Shown here: one piece after another, positions 54,160 to 64,000 of the stretch
How positions within the stretch are numbered: the first letter of the stretch is position 1
How the letters are laid out: each line of letters begins with the position of its first letter
Source: Fragilaria crotonensis
Taxonomy: Eukaryota > Bacillariophyta > Fragilariophyceae > Fragilariales > Fragilariaceae
DNA: 64,000 nt
Assembly: GCA_022925895.1 (NCBI GenBank)
Contig: JAKSYS010000881.1
Span: forward strand, 186,001-250,000
Direction: 5' to 3'
Notes under the pieces: generated by a model
What the model saw: the letters and a program-made list of their open reading frames with translations, nothing else
Told to the model about the DNA's origin: nothing
Database searches by the model: none
Program-made: the position numbers and the translations under genes

Positions 54160-55254
54160 CTACCGATTGACAGTGATGTAGCTGTAGCGCCGTCTTCTAG
54201 TTGCGTTCGAACATGACTTGCAAAAAAGCTTGTCGTTTATACGAAAGAAAGCGAATGCTTGAGCTCCACAGGTTGCGCAGTTCCTGCCAACAGGAGAGCT
54301 TGCATCAGAACTCTGGATATCTAGAGCTCGATCATCATTTTGATTCTGAGGAGTACTGCTGAGGGTCGGCATTATCGCAGTTGAAGTAGTAACAGGGGAA
54401 GATCTTGTTGCAAGAGCACCTCCTGCCATGCGTCGTGTGGACTGGTCCACCGAAGAAAGCAAGACTGAGCGAAAGGCAGATTCCCACGACAGGGTCAGAC
54501 AACGACCATTATTCGCATCGCCGTCGCAGTCCAAGCAAGAAGAAGCACTTAATAAGTGAGCAGGTGCAGTGGCAGACGCTAAACCACTGTCGCTTTTGTT
54601 GATATAATCAGCTTCAGCTCTTTGTAGCAATTCCACACAGGCATCCCAATCCGGAGGACCACCCGCTACTACATCCCATCGCTTTACACTGTCGTGATCC
54701 TTGCTCAGCTGCATCTCCTTAGCGACGTCGAGGGGTCTTAATCCTCTTACATCCAACAACTCAAGTCCTTCATTGATATTGCTTCCCACCTTGCTCCACG
54801 CATCGAGCAAAAGTTGGATCGCCAAATGCCTCCCTCCTGCTGCAGCCTTATGGAGTGGTGTCCTATAATCTCCAAAACTAATATCGCGCGCAGTTAAACT
54901 CGCCTTGGCATCCAACAACAGTTTCATCGTTGTGACTGCTCCTGAGAACGAGGCTCGGTGCAGTGGCGTCGCTCCGCACGACGACAATAATGCTGTTGTT
55001 GACGTTGATGATGATGACGGGCCACAATCGACTTGTGCACCCCAATGAAGCAGCAGCGCCGTGGCGGCAGTGTGACCATTCTGAGCTGCCATGTGCAGGG
55101 GCGTGTACCCACCAACGTCACGTCGATCCACCACCGAGGGACCCAGTTTTGAAAGCGTGTGCAAGTCGCCGTACTCGGCGGCTGTGAAGGAAGACAGGCA
55201 CATGGGAAGTTGTTTGCAGGGACATGATGACCTTTCTTGTTGCGATTTCTTCAT
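54160..55254 (-). CDS. ankyrin-repeat protein with C-terminal four-cysteine zinc motif
   Basis: 364 residues. Ankyrin repeats occupy about 25-185: FTAAEYGDLHTLSKLG, GGYTPLHMAAQNGHTAATAL, GATPLHRASFSGAVTTMKLL, DYRTPLHKAAAGGRHLAIQL, and a degenerate fifth (GLRPLDVAKEMQLS). A Ser-rich disordered region follows. The end has CATCGAQAFAFFRINDKLFC-KSC, a CxxC...CxxC zinc-binding motif, then a basic tail (RRRRYSY). Ankyrin stacks bind protein partners; the partner is unknown. Poly-Ser from AGT/TCA triplets interrupts repeat two. The start is the first Met. Confidence 0.75.
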   Translation of the reverse strand: MKKSQQERSSCPCKQLPMCLSSFTAAEYGDLHTLSKLGPSVVDRRDVGGYTPLHMAAQNGHTAATALLLHWGAQVDCGPSSSSTSTTALLSSCGATPLHRASFSGAVTTMKLLLDAKASLTARDISFGDYRTPLHKAAAGGRHLAIQLLLDAWSKVGSNINEGLELLDVRGLRPLDVAKEMQLSKDHDSVKRWDVVAGGPPDWDACVELLQRAEADYINKSDSGLASATAPAHLLSASSCLDCDGDANNGRCLTLSWESAFRSVLLSSVDQSTRRMAGGALATRSSPVTTSTAIMPTLSSTPQNQNDDRALDIQSSDASSPVGRNCATCGAQAFAFFRINDKLFCKSCSNATRRRRYSYITVNR

Positions 55255-56702
55255 TTTTGTAAAGCAGCGTTCGAGCGACAGGGGACTTATCGAGTCTTGA
55301 CTCTTCCCTGCTGCACTTGACTCATTCCCGATGCCTCATGGGCACTTCCATGTTTTGTCGAATAGTTATAGTGTGTCTACTCCAAGTTTCAAGTACAACT
55401 GCTCATGAAGAGGATTACGACCAAAGTGGGACGACGACGACAGGGTTTTCGGACTGGGCAGTGTACACTCGACCCTCGACACGGAAACCATATGATAGGA
55501 CAGACACATATTCATGTGTAGCACGCTACTGTCGCTAGTAGCTATAGGCGAATTAACATGAGACTCTCTATCGTCAATAACGAATCCTTCACGCGTGGAT
55601 TATATTGAGTACATTTTCATAGCTTCCACCTGCTACACTATGAAGAAGCATGAGCAAAGTTCTCTTTCGTCTTCATAGATTGGCGGGGTTGTAAGTTCGG
55701 AATCTGTGGCTGTTTGTCTTGTGTTGCCTGCCTAAGTTCATGACACGTTCATTTGTGTGTTAGCTCCTGGAAGACTTGTGCAGGCAATAAGTCTGCTTCT
55801 TTCTCAGTGGTGTCCTCTTGACTCTATAGATTTCTTGTTGTAGCCCCCCTATTAATTTAACTCATGACAAAGAATGCTGCCCTTCATCATGTGATGACTG
55901 GTGTGTGAGTCTTAGTTAGCTACCCACCAAAAGAGGGTGAGTCTTGGGTGACGACAACATATTTACCTTTTTTCACTTGTGTATGCTTTTTGCACTGGAG
56001 GTTTTCATGAATGCATCATTTTCTCGATTTGTTCATGCACTGCTGGCTTAGCATGGACCTTGCACAACATTGCAAAAGTGGCTGTGCACACCGGCAGAGG
56101 TAAAAGCAACAATACAGCATCACCAAGCAATTGCAGGTGTACCAGGTGTCATGGTCAGCCAAGACAGAACAATGACAAGTGACAATTATTCAAGCATTAT
56201 CAGAATTGATGTCTGTGGGGTACCCCTTTGAGACCTGATGCCTTACTGCAGGCTCCGGCACTAGCGTCACTCCACAGTACCTCCTCTGGCAGTAATCTAC
56301 TACTCTCCTACTAGTATGACTCGTCTTGGCTGGCAACAAACCTTAATAGAACGGATACTAGTCACCCCTCCTGTGCTAAGGTGGCTGGGTGAGCGTTGGT
56401 GAAGGAACCTAGATGGTGAATACATTCTTGGACTGCTTCGGTCCCTTGTTGTCCGCGTGTCTGCGCTTTTTGTCACTAACTGCCCGTCACAATTGTACTG
56501 GTACACTGGTACCACGAGTCTCTATTGGGCAAAGATCAAGTGTGCTTCGAGTACAGTGGCTGCCAAAAAATTGTGGCGCGGACCTTCCTTCACCCGGTGA
56601 AATGGAATGCAGGCATTGGAGGTCGGAACTCGTGTTCGAGTAACATGGATGCATTTCCGACAGATTTTGCTGGTAGTCATCTTCAGGAGACAATGCCGAT
56701 GA
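55255..56702. other. intergenic; one small candidate frame, mild CpG depletion
   Basis: Apart from 55338-55538 no gene-like frame is seen. From about 55740 to 56220 CG is sparse and TG/CA rich, similar to the relic island at 3.2-4.6 kb but weaker. Confidence 0.4.
55338..55538 (+). CDS. possible short secreted peptide
   Basis: 66 residues from the Met at 55338 (upstream Met at 55317). Signal-peptide-like start MFCRIVIVCLLQVSSTTAHE, then a polar mature part with two cysteines near the end (SCVARYC). Divergent from the ankyrin gene by under 100 bp. No family recognised. It could be a first exon or a chance frame. Confidence 0.25.
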   Translation: MGTSMFCRIVIVCLLQVSSTTAHEEDYDQSGTTTTGFSDWAVYTRPSTRKPYDRTDTYSCVARYCR

Positions 56703-58226
56703 ATGATGAAGCTTTCCTCTTGTCCACATGTTCATAGCTCCAAGACGAGCAAGAAAAACGGACATTCGACCGATTGTACGAATAGACGTAAAGGCCACGG
56801 TCGAAGGGGTGGTCTGGCTATTGTTGTTTTGTTTCTGATGTCATGGTTGGTTTTGTTTCAAAGTCAGACTTTGGTTCGTCCTTTCTCATTGAGCGCCTTT
56901 ACTTTCGATGGTAAAGTACCGAACAAGATACCAGATGACCTGAGAGCAACATTAGAAATGTTGTCCTCCCCCACTCGCAATGTTGACCTTCGGAACCATT
57001 CGGCGAAGTACTACAACGGTAATGTAACTGCATCTCACGCAGCTTCGTGGGTATTGGAGGACTCATCATCCTGGTACGGATGGCAACCCAAGATCCACCC
57101 CGAAGCCGACTGCAAATGGCGAAAATGCTTCAGAGATAAACATCGTTGTCGGAAAACATGCCGAGACGATCCAGAAGCCATGGGAAAGTCACCACGAGAA
57201 TCGGACATTCCTAGCAACTGGGTTCCCGACGTTACTATTCTGCGGCGCATGTTCCTCGCACAAAACGATGCCAAGGGAAATCCATGGCCTCCTCCATTGC
57301 CGAAAGAGCTGTGTGAACCCATTGGAGACTCTGGCAATCGGAGAGATAGAAACTTGGAACTCTTGGAGGCCATCCCCATTGTTGCCGAGCCTCTTCGTGG
57401 ACCGGCAACTGGTCCGAAGATACTGTGCATGATTTACACAGTAGCATCCGCACATGCTGCACAGGTCCGTGCTATTCGCGAAACTTGGGCTGGTGGTTGC
57501 GATGGCTTCTTGGCGTTTTCGACCGAAAGTGATCCTCGCATTCCAGCCATTTCATTACCACATGATGGAGAAGAAAGCTACGATAATATGTGGCAGAAGG
57601 TCCGGTCAATTTGGAGGTTTGTGCACAAACATTATACAGATGATTTTGATTTCTTCATATTGGGAGGAGATGACCTCTTTGTGTTACCGCAAAACCTGCG
57701 GTCCTACTTAGCTGTGGGTGCGCCGGATTCACGTGTATTTGCGGGTCGTCCGCTCGGTGATCCGGGAACATTTATAATTCGGGAGGTGCTGGGTACGTTC
57801 TCTCTCGGGGAACGCTCAAGCTTCTTGTCAAAAAGGATTAGATGATTACCGGTGCGAACCAAAGCGTACTACGTCGATGGAAGATGTCATGGTTGCAAAG
57901 TGTTTGCGGCGTGTCTTTGGCATTGGGGTTGCGGACACCCGCGATGCGAAAGGACGGCAACGATTCCACCCATTCCCTCCCGGCAAACAGTTTCACTGGG
58001 CTCCTGGATATCCTTTTGATTGGTTTAATCAACAGACCCGTTCCTTTGAAGTCAAGCATGGCTCGAGTGTTGCTCTCCCGGTAGTGTCACTTTTCATTAC
58101 GTGAAGAAGCCTGCTGTTGTTCGACACTTGTACGCTCTCTTGTATGATTCCAAGTGTCAGCTCAAAAGGACAGGGACACAGTGTAATGCATTCTTTCAAC
58201 TGCTCGGTATTTGTTCGTGGATGTGA
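56703..58226 (+). CDS. GT31 glycosyltransferase (C1GalT1/fringe-like), interrupted by three frame slips
   Basis: Type II membrane protein: anchor at about 38-53 (GLAIVVLFLMSWLVLFQSQ). The luminal part holds a Cys-containing stem, then the catalytic domain: ILCMIYTVASAHAAQVRAIR, ETWAGGCDGFLAFST and FFILGGDDLFVLPQNLRSYL (metal-binding DD). The single longest frame ends at 57845, but family sequence continues in shifted frames: YNSGGAGYVLSRGTLKLLV, then GLDDYRCEPKRTTSMEDVMV with HPFPPGKQFHWAPG, then FHYVKKPAVVRHLYALLYD, ending at 58226. Each switch sits at a homopolymer (TTT at 57771, AAAAA at 57830, CCC at 58077) and each would be resolved by one added base. Either a recent pseudogene or uncorrected sequence errors. 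Known GT31 members extend O-glycans with beta-1,3-linked sugar in the Golgi. Confidence 0.75.
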
Positions 58227-58855
58227 AAATTATTGCTATTGCAAGCACGATGCAGGACTCTCCTGCTGGTGCGATCAAGTAATTGAGATGAATGTGAGGT
58301 TTTGTTTGGGAGAAGTGAAAGGGAGTTGGAACTAAAACATCAACTTGTGATGTTTACGACCCGTGTTCTCAGAACAGATGTGATTCTTTGTCACACACCT
58401 TTACGAGACAGAGCTACGTTTCTGGATGTTCCTATCTTGGTGTGACCAGTACCCGTATCGTGATTAATGAAACAAAGAACTCACTACTGTCGTATAATAC
58501 ATAAAATAAGCCGTCAACATGCTGTCCCCCTGACCACCCTGCGACGGAGTTGCAGCCCTCAATCCGACTGTCGGTAGTGTGTACCTACCGGTGTACATGA
58601 TTGACGTTGCAGTTTTGGTGTGAATGCAGGAAAGAGACCCAGTTTGAGCCTCCGACGTTGCTCCCCTATGCCTTATCTTGTATGCAACGAGTTTTTACCA
58701 ACATAACTCTATTGGGCACCCCGTCCCGTACTGTCTCGAACGTGACTCGGCTTGGAACGCATCGCCATCCCCATCTGTGAGCGATTCACGTCGCTAGGCC
58801 TTCCAAAACTAGATCCGTGTTATAAAGGTTCGGTTTACAATTTGCACGTCGCAAC
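58227..58855. other. intergenic between convergent GT genes
   Basis: About 630 bp. No gene, RNA or repeat recognised. Confidence 0.4.
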
Positions 58856-60460
58856 TTATTCCTCAATCACGCTTCGTCGGCGACGGCGGGAAGACGTGCA
58901 GAGATAGCAAAGTCCGAAGGAGGCACCAAGGAACGCCATCAAGACAACGGCGAACGTCAGCCTCGCTTCACGGGTGGACAACAGATTTGCTTCTCGTTCC
59001 ACCACAAAGTCTGGCATGATACCAATCTCGAGTCGGGATCCCAAAAACTCATGTTGTTGTTTTTGGCGATTGTTGCTTTTTTCACGATTCTGTTGCGCGC
59101 TTGTGCTGGCAGCGCGTAAACATTGTTGAAATATGACATGTTCACAAGCATCGCCATCTTCGGCACCTTTCAATCGGTATTCGGGTGGCAATCGCCATAT
59201 TTTGCTTTTCTTGCGGCTGCTCTTGTTCTTGTTATTGTCATCGTTTTGACTTTCCTTGTTGAGTGTCAGCGTGATTTGAGAGGCGTCGTAGTCGCAGTGT
59301 GGGAATGACCATGTGTTCCAATCGTAAAAGGCCGCACCACCAAAGCAAGAATGCATGGGCCACAATTTGTTGGGGCTGGCAGTAACAGATAACTTGGGAA
59401 CATTCACAGGTTTTCGGATATTGTTGGTGTCACTACAGATTGGGAAGAAGAATATTTGTTGGAACAGCGTACATTGGGCAAAGGAAAGCAACCGTAGAAG
59501 ATTGCAACTGTAGGTTGGATAGTACCAAGTTCCTCGATGATCAATAGATGCAAATGTATCGTAATACAAGTGGGGTTGTAGCAATCGGAACGTGGACAAT
59601 AATGGGACCTTCCATATTTCAAATCCGTTGGCACAAACAATACTCCCGTGCCGTTCGCGTTCGTAATTACGCGGTGAGCTTTGTGATACAGCGTCAGCGA
59701 TGCTTCCTGCAGCAGCAGCGGAAACATAGTCGACAGTTTTCCCCACTATTGACGATTTGGGTAACGTGATGACATCAAAATCAATATTGATGACGACATC
59801 GTATTCTTTCTGTTCCAGTTCATATTGAGTCAGTATCATGGACCGTTGCAGTGATCGGAGTTTCGCCAACCTTTGAAAGCGATTGAGCGACGCAAAGCCT
59901 GGAATAGACGTGCTGTTGTACCGTTGCATGGAGGCATCGCGTTCTGATGTCAATGTGACCATGCAGCCGGCCTCTTTCCAAACTTGTTGGAGTTTCGTTT
60001 GAAAAACGTGCGGAAAAGTTGTGTCAAAGTTCAGTTTGTGGTCCCGTTGATAGAGAATGTTGACCTCAATAGAGGCAGGCGCATTGTTTCCCACAGAAGT
60101 GCATAACTGGGCGATGGAATCAACGACTTTGTTGGCTTGGAAGGCGCCTTTCATCTTTGTGGCTTGAAACAAATCTTGCAATGACGATATGAGGCCAACA
60201 ACCAATACTTTTCGGGAACGCGTTGCAGGGCCACTATCGACTTGCCATTTTTCTGGTTCCTGCAGTCCTTTCAGTCTCATTTCAAGCTCATGGACTGGGC
60301 AACTTGATCTGTTGGAGGGGATCGCCAAGACTCCAAGGAACCCTATGATAGTTATCCGACACACATTTGAAGCCCTGAACCAAGTGGAACCATTCGACGT
60401 ACTCGATGCACCTTTTCCGTTGACACCATGGGCAAAGGTTCCAACTACAATGTCATACAA
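58856..60460 (-). CDS. putative membrane glycosyltransferase with DxD-like motif
   Basis: 534 residues. A hydrophobic segment near the N-terminus (about 33-48) and a clear C-terminal transmembrane helix (about 499-518) with a basic tail RRRRRSVIEE. Central region: LNRFQRLAKLRSLQRSMILT before VVINIDFDVITLP, a metal-binding-like DFD. This is followed by GSIVCANGFEIWK, WYYPTYSCNLL, and SCFGGAAFYDWNTW with CDYD...CEHVIFQQCL. That order (basic helix, DFD, CFGGAAFYD, CEHVIFQ) resembles fungal and protist alpha-mannosyltransferase-like proteins (CAP59/GT69 type), but I cannot name the family with certainty. Low-complexity N/K and Q insertions occur near 420-480. Convergent with the GT31 gene. Confidence 0.6.
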   Translation of the reverse strand: MYDIVVGTFAHGVNGKGASSTSNGSTWFRASNVCRITIIGFLGVLAIPSNRSSCPVHELEMRLKGLQEPEKWQVDSGPATRSRKVLVVGLISSLQDLFQATKMKGAFQANKVVDSIAQLCTSVGNNAPASIEVNILYQRDHKLNFDTTFPHVFQTKLQQVWKEAGCMVTLTSERDASMQRYNSTSIPGFASLNRFQRLAKLRSLQRSMILTQYELEQKEYDVVINIDFDVITLPKSSIVGKTVDYVSAAAAGSIADAVSQSSPRNYERERHGSIVCANGFEIWKVPLLSTFRLLQPHLYYDTFASIDHRGTWYYPTYSCNLLRLLSFAQCTLFQQIFFFPICSDTNNIRKPVNVPKLSVTASPNKLWPMHSCFGGAAFYDWNTWSFPHCDYDASQITLTLNKESQNDDNNKNKSSRKKSKIWRLPPEYRLKGAEDGDACEHVIFQQCLRAASTSAQQNREKSNNRQKQQHEFLGSRLEIGIMPDFVVEREANLLSTREARLTFAVVLMAFLGASFGLCYLCTSSRRRRRSVIEE

Positions 60461-60900
60461 TGACTATGTGAGTATGAAAAAATGCAGAATCGGATAAATT
60501 TCATTCCTTGTCTCCGAAACGACCCACCTTTTTGTGAACTACTGGTAGTTGTAGATAATGAATGCCCACTAATTCTTGTCATTGTCGAAAGATCTGGCTG
60601 AAACGTAATGTGATGCAGTGATTTGGCTGTCGAGCGCTTCCGCGGCGACTGAGTAGTCATGGAAGTGTAGGAGGAAGGTGAGCTATCATTTTGTGCGGAG
60701 ATCTAGTCGTAGAGTCTATGCAGCTATCCGTCATCTTGACGTGTGGCTGAATTCGCGAAGCGGATTCGCGAGGTAGATCTCTACATAATATATAACTATT
60801 TTTTTAGCGCGAGCATAGTTGAATCGATTGACACCCCACCCAACAATATTTTCATACCGTCATTACAGTTGAAGTTCAGCACTCTGAACCATCAAAGACG
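60461..60900. other. divergent region, GT-like gene / BRAP2-like gene
   Basis: Contains the second copy of the dispersed repeat (60744-60833), which ends about 65 bp before the start codon of the BRAP2-like gene. Confidence 0.45.
60744..60833 (+). repeat. dispersed repeat, copy b (about 90 bp)
   Basis: GGCTGAATTCGCGAAGCGGA, then TTCGCGAGGTAGATCTCTAC and TTTAGCGCGAGCAT; matches 36691-36780. Here the block contains the tandem ATTCGCGAAGCGGATTCGCGA. Confidence 0.6.
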
Positions 60901-62544
60901 ATGAGTGATTTCCTATTGGGCGTCCACTTCGACGGGGATGATGAACTGTCGTCGAGCAGTGTAACGGAGTTCAGCAAAGCCATGTCGCAAGCGATTGAAA
61001 GTCAGGATCAACTTTTGGTCGTTGAGGCCGATTCGATTGCTTTCTACATGTCGCAACAAAAGGTAGATATTGACGATCCAGTAGCGGTGGCAATATTGGT
61101 ACCGTCCTCCATGATGGAGTCGCTGCTGATTGAAACGAAATCCGAGTTGGAATCCACCGCGTGCGGTACAATTCAAAAACTCTGCCACGATGGGGTGCAG
61201 CAAAAAACACTGGCTCTGATCCATCCAATGCTGGAGCGCGAACCATGTAGAATAAGAATGCACATTCGATCCAAATCCAAGGCACCATCGGACGTTCTCC
61301 TGCTGGATGTGTCAAACTGTGGTGAGGGATGGCTTGAGGAAATGAAACGCCGACTCTGTGGAGAGCCCATGCAATGTTGCGAATCGGCTGTTATTGAACT
61401 CTTTGCCATCTCCAGGACTATAACACAGAAGCAAGACCAACATGATAATGTTGCCTCCCTGAACGGACCACTGTACGAGATCCCAACCTGCGCGGTGTGC
61501 TTGCATCGGATCTACCCCCCTCGATTGGGAATGCCGAAACCGCGAAACGACCAGCTGTGTTCGGAATACTGCGTATCCGGAATTTGTCGTAATCAAGCCT
61601 TTTTACAACCATGGACCTCGAATTCATGTCAGGCATGTCATATGATCCAATCGAACGAATTGGAAGATGTCTTTTGTAATTGCTGCGCACTGCAAGAAAC
61701 TCTTTGGATTTGCTTAACGTGCGGCTTTGTGGGGTGCGGTCGGTATTCTCATGGCCATGCCGCAAATCACTTTACAGAAAGTCAACATGCCTTTTCGTTG
61801 GAAATGGCAACCCTGAGAATATGGGACTATGCCAGTGGAGAATTTGCGCATCGCGGAGATTTCTTGGAATGTCCCACCACCAATCGACGACACAATCACA
61901 ATCACCATCACAATTTGTCGCAATGGAATGTTGCTCTACCCTGGGAACATGAGAAAAAGCCAACAACATCGCCCACGGCAGCATCCTGGGATGATCCGTC
62001 ACCCAAGAAAGCAACAATGATTGGTGAAGAGTACGAAGCATTGCTTCAGAGTGCACTTGTGGATCAGGCCCAGCATTATGAAGGTGAAATGAGTCGACTT
62101 CATGCTCAATTCACATCTGAGCAAATTGACGAAGACTCCATGACACCGGAAGAAAAGGCCGAGATCGACAACCTGAAGAGTGGCATCCGGCAGTTGCGGG
62201 ATGAACTCAACATTATGGGTCGAAATCTTTTGGACATGCAGGCACAAGAAGCTGGACATCGGGCAGCCTCACAACGATTGCTTCGGGAACAGGGTATTGC
62301 CAAAGACTTGCTCGATAAGATTAGAGAGGAAGCGGAAAAAGAACACCAGCAGGGAAAATCCGTGGTGGAAGATTTGGAGCAACAAGTTGCAGACCTGACT
62401 GCAAACCTTCGCATGAGACATCAAATCTCGCAGGACGAGGAGCTAAGCCAGGCCCAAATATATGGCACAGTAACGACGAATACGAAACAGGTCGGTGGAA
62501 AACGCAACGGAGGCAAGAAATCCCGTCGAAGCAATCGTAAGTAG
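60901..62544 (+). CDS. BRAP2-like ubiquitin-binding protein (RING-like, ZnF-UBP, coiled coil)
   Basis: 547 residues. An N-terminal region of about 190 residues is weakly conserved (BRAP2 family members carry an RRM-like fold here). CAVCLHRIYPPR begins the RING position (about 198), but the usual His ligands are absent: the segment reads QLCSEYCVSGICRN before SCQAC. A full ZnF-UBP domain follows (about 245-320): CNCCALQETLWICLTCGFVG, CGRYSHGHAANHF, QHAFSLEMATLRIWDY. ZnF-UBP domains bind the free C-terminus of ubiquitin. A His/Asn-rich loop precedes a long coiled coil (about 380-525) and a basic tail. In animals and yeast (BRAP/ETP1) the protein is a ubiquitin ligase tied to Ras signalling or nutrient response. 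Ligase activity here is doubtful if the RING is truly degenerate. Confidence 0.83.
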   Translation: MSDFLLGVHFDGDDELSSSSVTEFSKAMSQAIESQDQLLVVEADSIAFYMSQQKVDIDDPVAVAILVPSSMMESLLIETKSELESTACGTIQKLCHDGVQQKTLALIHPMLEREPCRIRMHIRSKSKAPSDVLLLDVSNCGEGWLEEMKRRLCGEPMQCCESAVIELFAISRTITQKQDQHDNVASLNGPLYEIPTCAVCLHRIYPPRLGMPKPRNDQLCSEYCVSGICRNQAFLQPWTSNSCQACHMIQSNELEDVFCNCCALQETLWICLTCGFVGCGRYSHGHAANHFTESQHAFSLEMATLRIWDYASGEFAHRGDFLECPTTNRRHNHNHHHNLSQWNVALPWEHEKKPTTSPTAASWDDPSPKKATMIGEEYEALLQSALVDQAQHYEGEMSRLHAQFTSEQIDEDSMTPEEKAEIDNLKSGIRQLRDELNIMGRNLLDMQAQEAGHRAASQRLLREQGIAKDLLDKIREEAEKEHQQGKSVVEDLEQQVADLTANLRMRHQISQDEELSQAQIYGTVTTNTKQVGGKRNGGKKSRRSNRK

Positions 62545-63317
62545 AGTCAGGAATGACGCTGAAGGCGCTCTGCTTGTAGCCGTCTGCTCGCCGAATCCGA
62601 TTTCGTCAAAAGGAAGAAGCAACCCTGCTCAGTTATCATTGTCACCCATCTACCACGGTACTTGCGCTCGTATTCTCTAAAGGCAATCCAAACTCTTCAG
62701 CATGACGATTGTCTTGTTTCTATCCGGAACAAGCTATCGACCACGGGTTTCTCGCGTCGCCCGCGATGGGCCACAAACCCTATATTCGCTCGTCCATCTC
62801 ATTTTTCTTTGATCTCCCTTCCGTCGAGCAATGAGAAGGAAGACGTAGATCCGGCCAATGTCGAATGAAGTTCCGCCTACACCCGACGAATCGAATCATT
62901 GTCTCATTGCCAAGATTGCCATGGATCCTATTGCTCACGTGCGAGGATGAAAGCGTTGAGTACGCCATAGGTGGGAATCAGTATTGCAGGCATTGTTGAT
63001 TATGGACGGACGGCCAATCTTTGACTCGGACGGCGCTTGTTGTTTCCAGATGTTAGTGGTGAGGTCGAGTGTTATAAATGGATCAACGCGGAAGCCTCGC
63101 GATGAAGAAGAACTATTCTGGTTGGGAGCAAAACAAATACACTCAGTTGGATGGAAAAGATACATAGATCGATGGTCTGAGAGAGATCTGCAAACAAGAG
63201 CTAGCAATCCGGTTGAGTTCTTTAAGTTTTAATCGTGATCGTTGACTACCACGTAGTGACGCGCATCTCTGAGACTCGGAGGACAGATGCTAAACAACAT
63301 CAACGACTCGAACTTGT
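62545..63317. other. intergenic between convergent genes
   Basis: About 770 bp with only short domain-less frames. No repeat or RNA recognised. Confidence 0.4.
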
Positions 63318-64000
63318 CTATGTCGATGACATTCGTTTCTGAACTCGCAGATACCATTCTTGAAGAGCAACATTTTCTGGATGGCGCATAAGGGCATTGT
63401 GCGCCGGCAAGCCCTCGACAGATCGCAATGTACCGTACACAGCCAAATCTCCCAAATTCGGATCGGCCCGCCCAGACAAAAACTCATGTTCACCACCGAT
63501 ACCACCGTTCTCTTGAAGGGTACGAAGCGCATCCTGCAAGGCAGCCTTTTCGTCCTTAATACCTCGTTTCGCTTTGTTCCATAGAGACAATGTATTCAGA
63601 ATGAATTTAGTTAAGACAATTGTGGTATGTGATCATCATGGTGTGTAACGCGGGGAGACGTGAGTTCAACTTGCCAAGCAGCACCGGAAACCACATTCCT
63701 AAAACCGAGCAAAGCTCCATACTTACATTTGATTCTTGATGCTGCCATGTACATGGCAAAGGATCCAGCAAATCGAATCGACAACTTTTGGAGCGACGAA
63801 AAGGCGTCTACTTGATTGACATATCCAAAGGCTTTGTAGGAATCTCCCAGGGTCGCGCAAATGTTGGGATACAACAAGGCTGCCAAATCCTTGTTGGCAA
63901 ATTTCACCCAATCCTTGTCCTCAGAGGACGGTGATGTAAAATCCTCCCAATTTTCTTTGAGACTCGGACTCTTTGCGAGAATGTGCTCTCGTACGGCAGG
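63318..64000 (-). CDS. prostaglandin E synthase 2-like GST-fold protein (3' part; 5' end outside window)
   Basis: Complement of join(63318..63571, 63727..>64000). A 155-bp intron (GTAAGT...ACAAAG) splits a codon; splicing joins ...MYMAASRIK to SKRGIKDEKAALQDAL. The exon running off the window edge reads ENWEDFTSPSSEDKDWVKFA, then NKDLAALLYPNICATLGDSY. The second exon holds the C-terminal GST-like helices with GRADPNLGDLAVYGTLRSVE, close to the mPGES-2 pattern (KPNLADLAVYGVLR), ending QEWYLRVQKRM. mPGES-2 family members are glutaredoxin/GST-fold, often membrane-linked. Outside animals the physiological role is unclear, so prostaglandin synthesis should not be assumed. The N-terminal thioredoxin part with its CPFC-type site would lie beyond the window. 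Confidence 0.8.
63572..63726 (-). other. spliceosomal intron, 155 bp
   Basis: Minus-strand donor GTAAGT and acceptor ACAAAG. Its removal restores the GST-fold reading frame at phase 1. Confidence 0.7.

Noticed and set aside
57846-58226. Introns as the cause of the frame changes in the GT31 gene
   Set aside because: Conserved sequence is continuous on both sides with no gap, and no GT-AG pair fits. Single-base homopolymer slips explain it better.
61860-61915. Histidine-rich run in the BRAP2-like protein as a metal site
   Set aside because: The RRHNHNHHHN stretch comes from a simple CAC/AAC repeat in a linker and is more likely low-complexity drift.
1-64000. CRISPR arrays, rRNA genes or bacterial operon signals
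   Set aside because: None seen. Repeats present are transposon-related, and the genes are eukaryotic with spliceosomal introns.

Overview
The window reads as nuclear DNA of a photosynthetic stramenopile, most likely a diatom. A chloroplast SRP54 and several other proteins carry a signal peptide followed by an A-F junction, the ASAFAP-like bipartite signal used to enter complex red plastids. Genes are compact, have no or one short GT-AG intron (77, 131 and 155 bp) and lie on both strands. The gene set is eukaryotic: UTP15, STN1, a SAYSVFN protein, a BRAP2-type protein, cycloeucalenol cycloisomerase, and GT49 and GT31 glycosyltransferases. Species cannot be fixed from sequence alone.

Layout. 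0.8-6.7 kb: two paralogous membrane-anchored Nudix genes, one with an eroded catalytic box, separated by a 1.4-kb CpG-depleted stretch. 7.4-9.5 kb: plastid SRP54 with a hAT-like MITE directly upstream. 10.2-14.1 kb: a second copy of that MITE, split by a 3.57-kb TA-inserting DNA transposon with a decayed transposase. 14.5-33.6 kb: a dense housekeeping block holding a lysine-rich nuclear protein, UTP15, a SohB-type S49 peptidase, a metallophosphatase, GT49, cycloeucalenol cycloisomerase, a SAYSVFN protein, STN1, a plastid-type zinc-ribbon/coiled-coil protein and a caspase-fold protein with a long beta-rich, Tudor-like tail.

34.4-48.9 kb: two head-to-head pairs of almost identical 162-aa secreted or plastid-targeted repeat proteins. 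The pairs are inverted relative to each other and flank about 11 kb of transposon debris, including a broken LINE-like retroelement at 38.5-42.5 kb and CpG-poor remnants. All four genes share a TGACGT-rich promoter block. 49.0-51.3 kb: a large secreted protein resembling FEA1-type low-iron-inducible proteins. 51.6-52.8 kb: a 1.2-kb foldback element made of nested inverted repeats. 53.4-64.0 kb: a small unknown gene, an ankyrin protein, a GT31 glycosyltransferase broken by single-base slips in homopolymers, a DxD glycosyltransferase-like protein, a BRAP2-like protein, and the 3' part of a prostaglandin-E-synthase-2-like gene that runs off the window.

There is no operon structure. Many neighbours are divergent with 0.5-0.8 kb shared upstream regions, or convergent with short gaps. 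The most unusual items are the four-gene inverted family with diverged spacers but conserved arms, the caspase-fold fusion, the nested transposon insertion and the sharply CpG-depleted islands.
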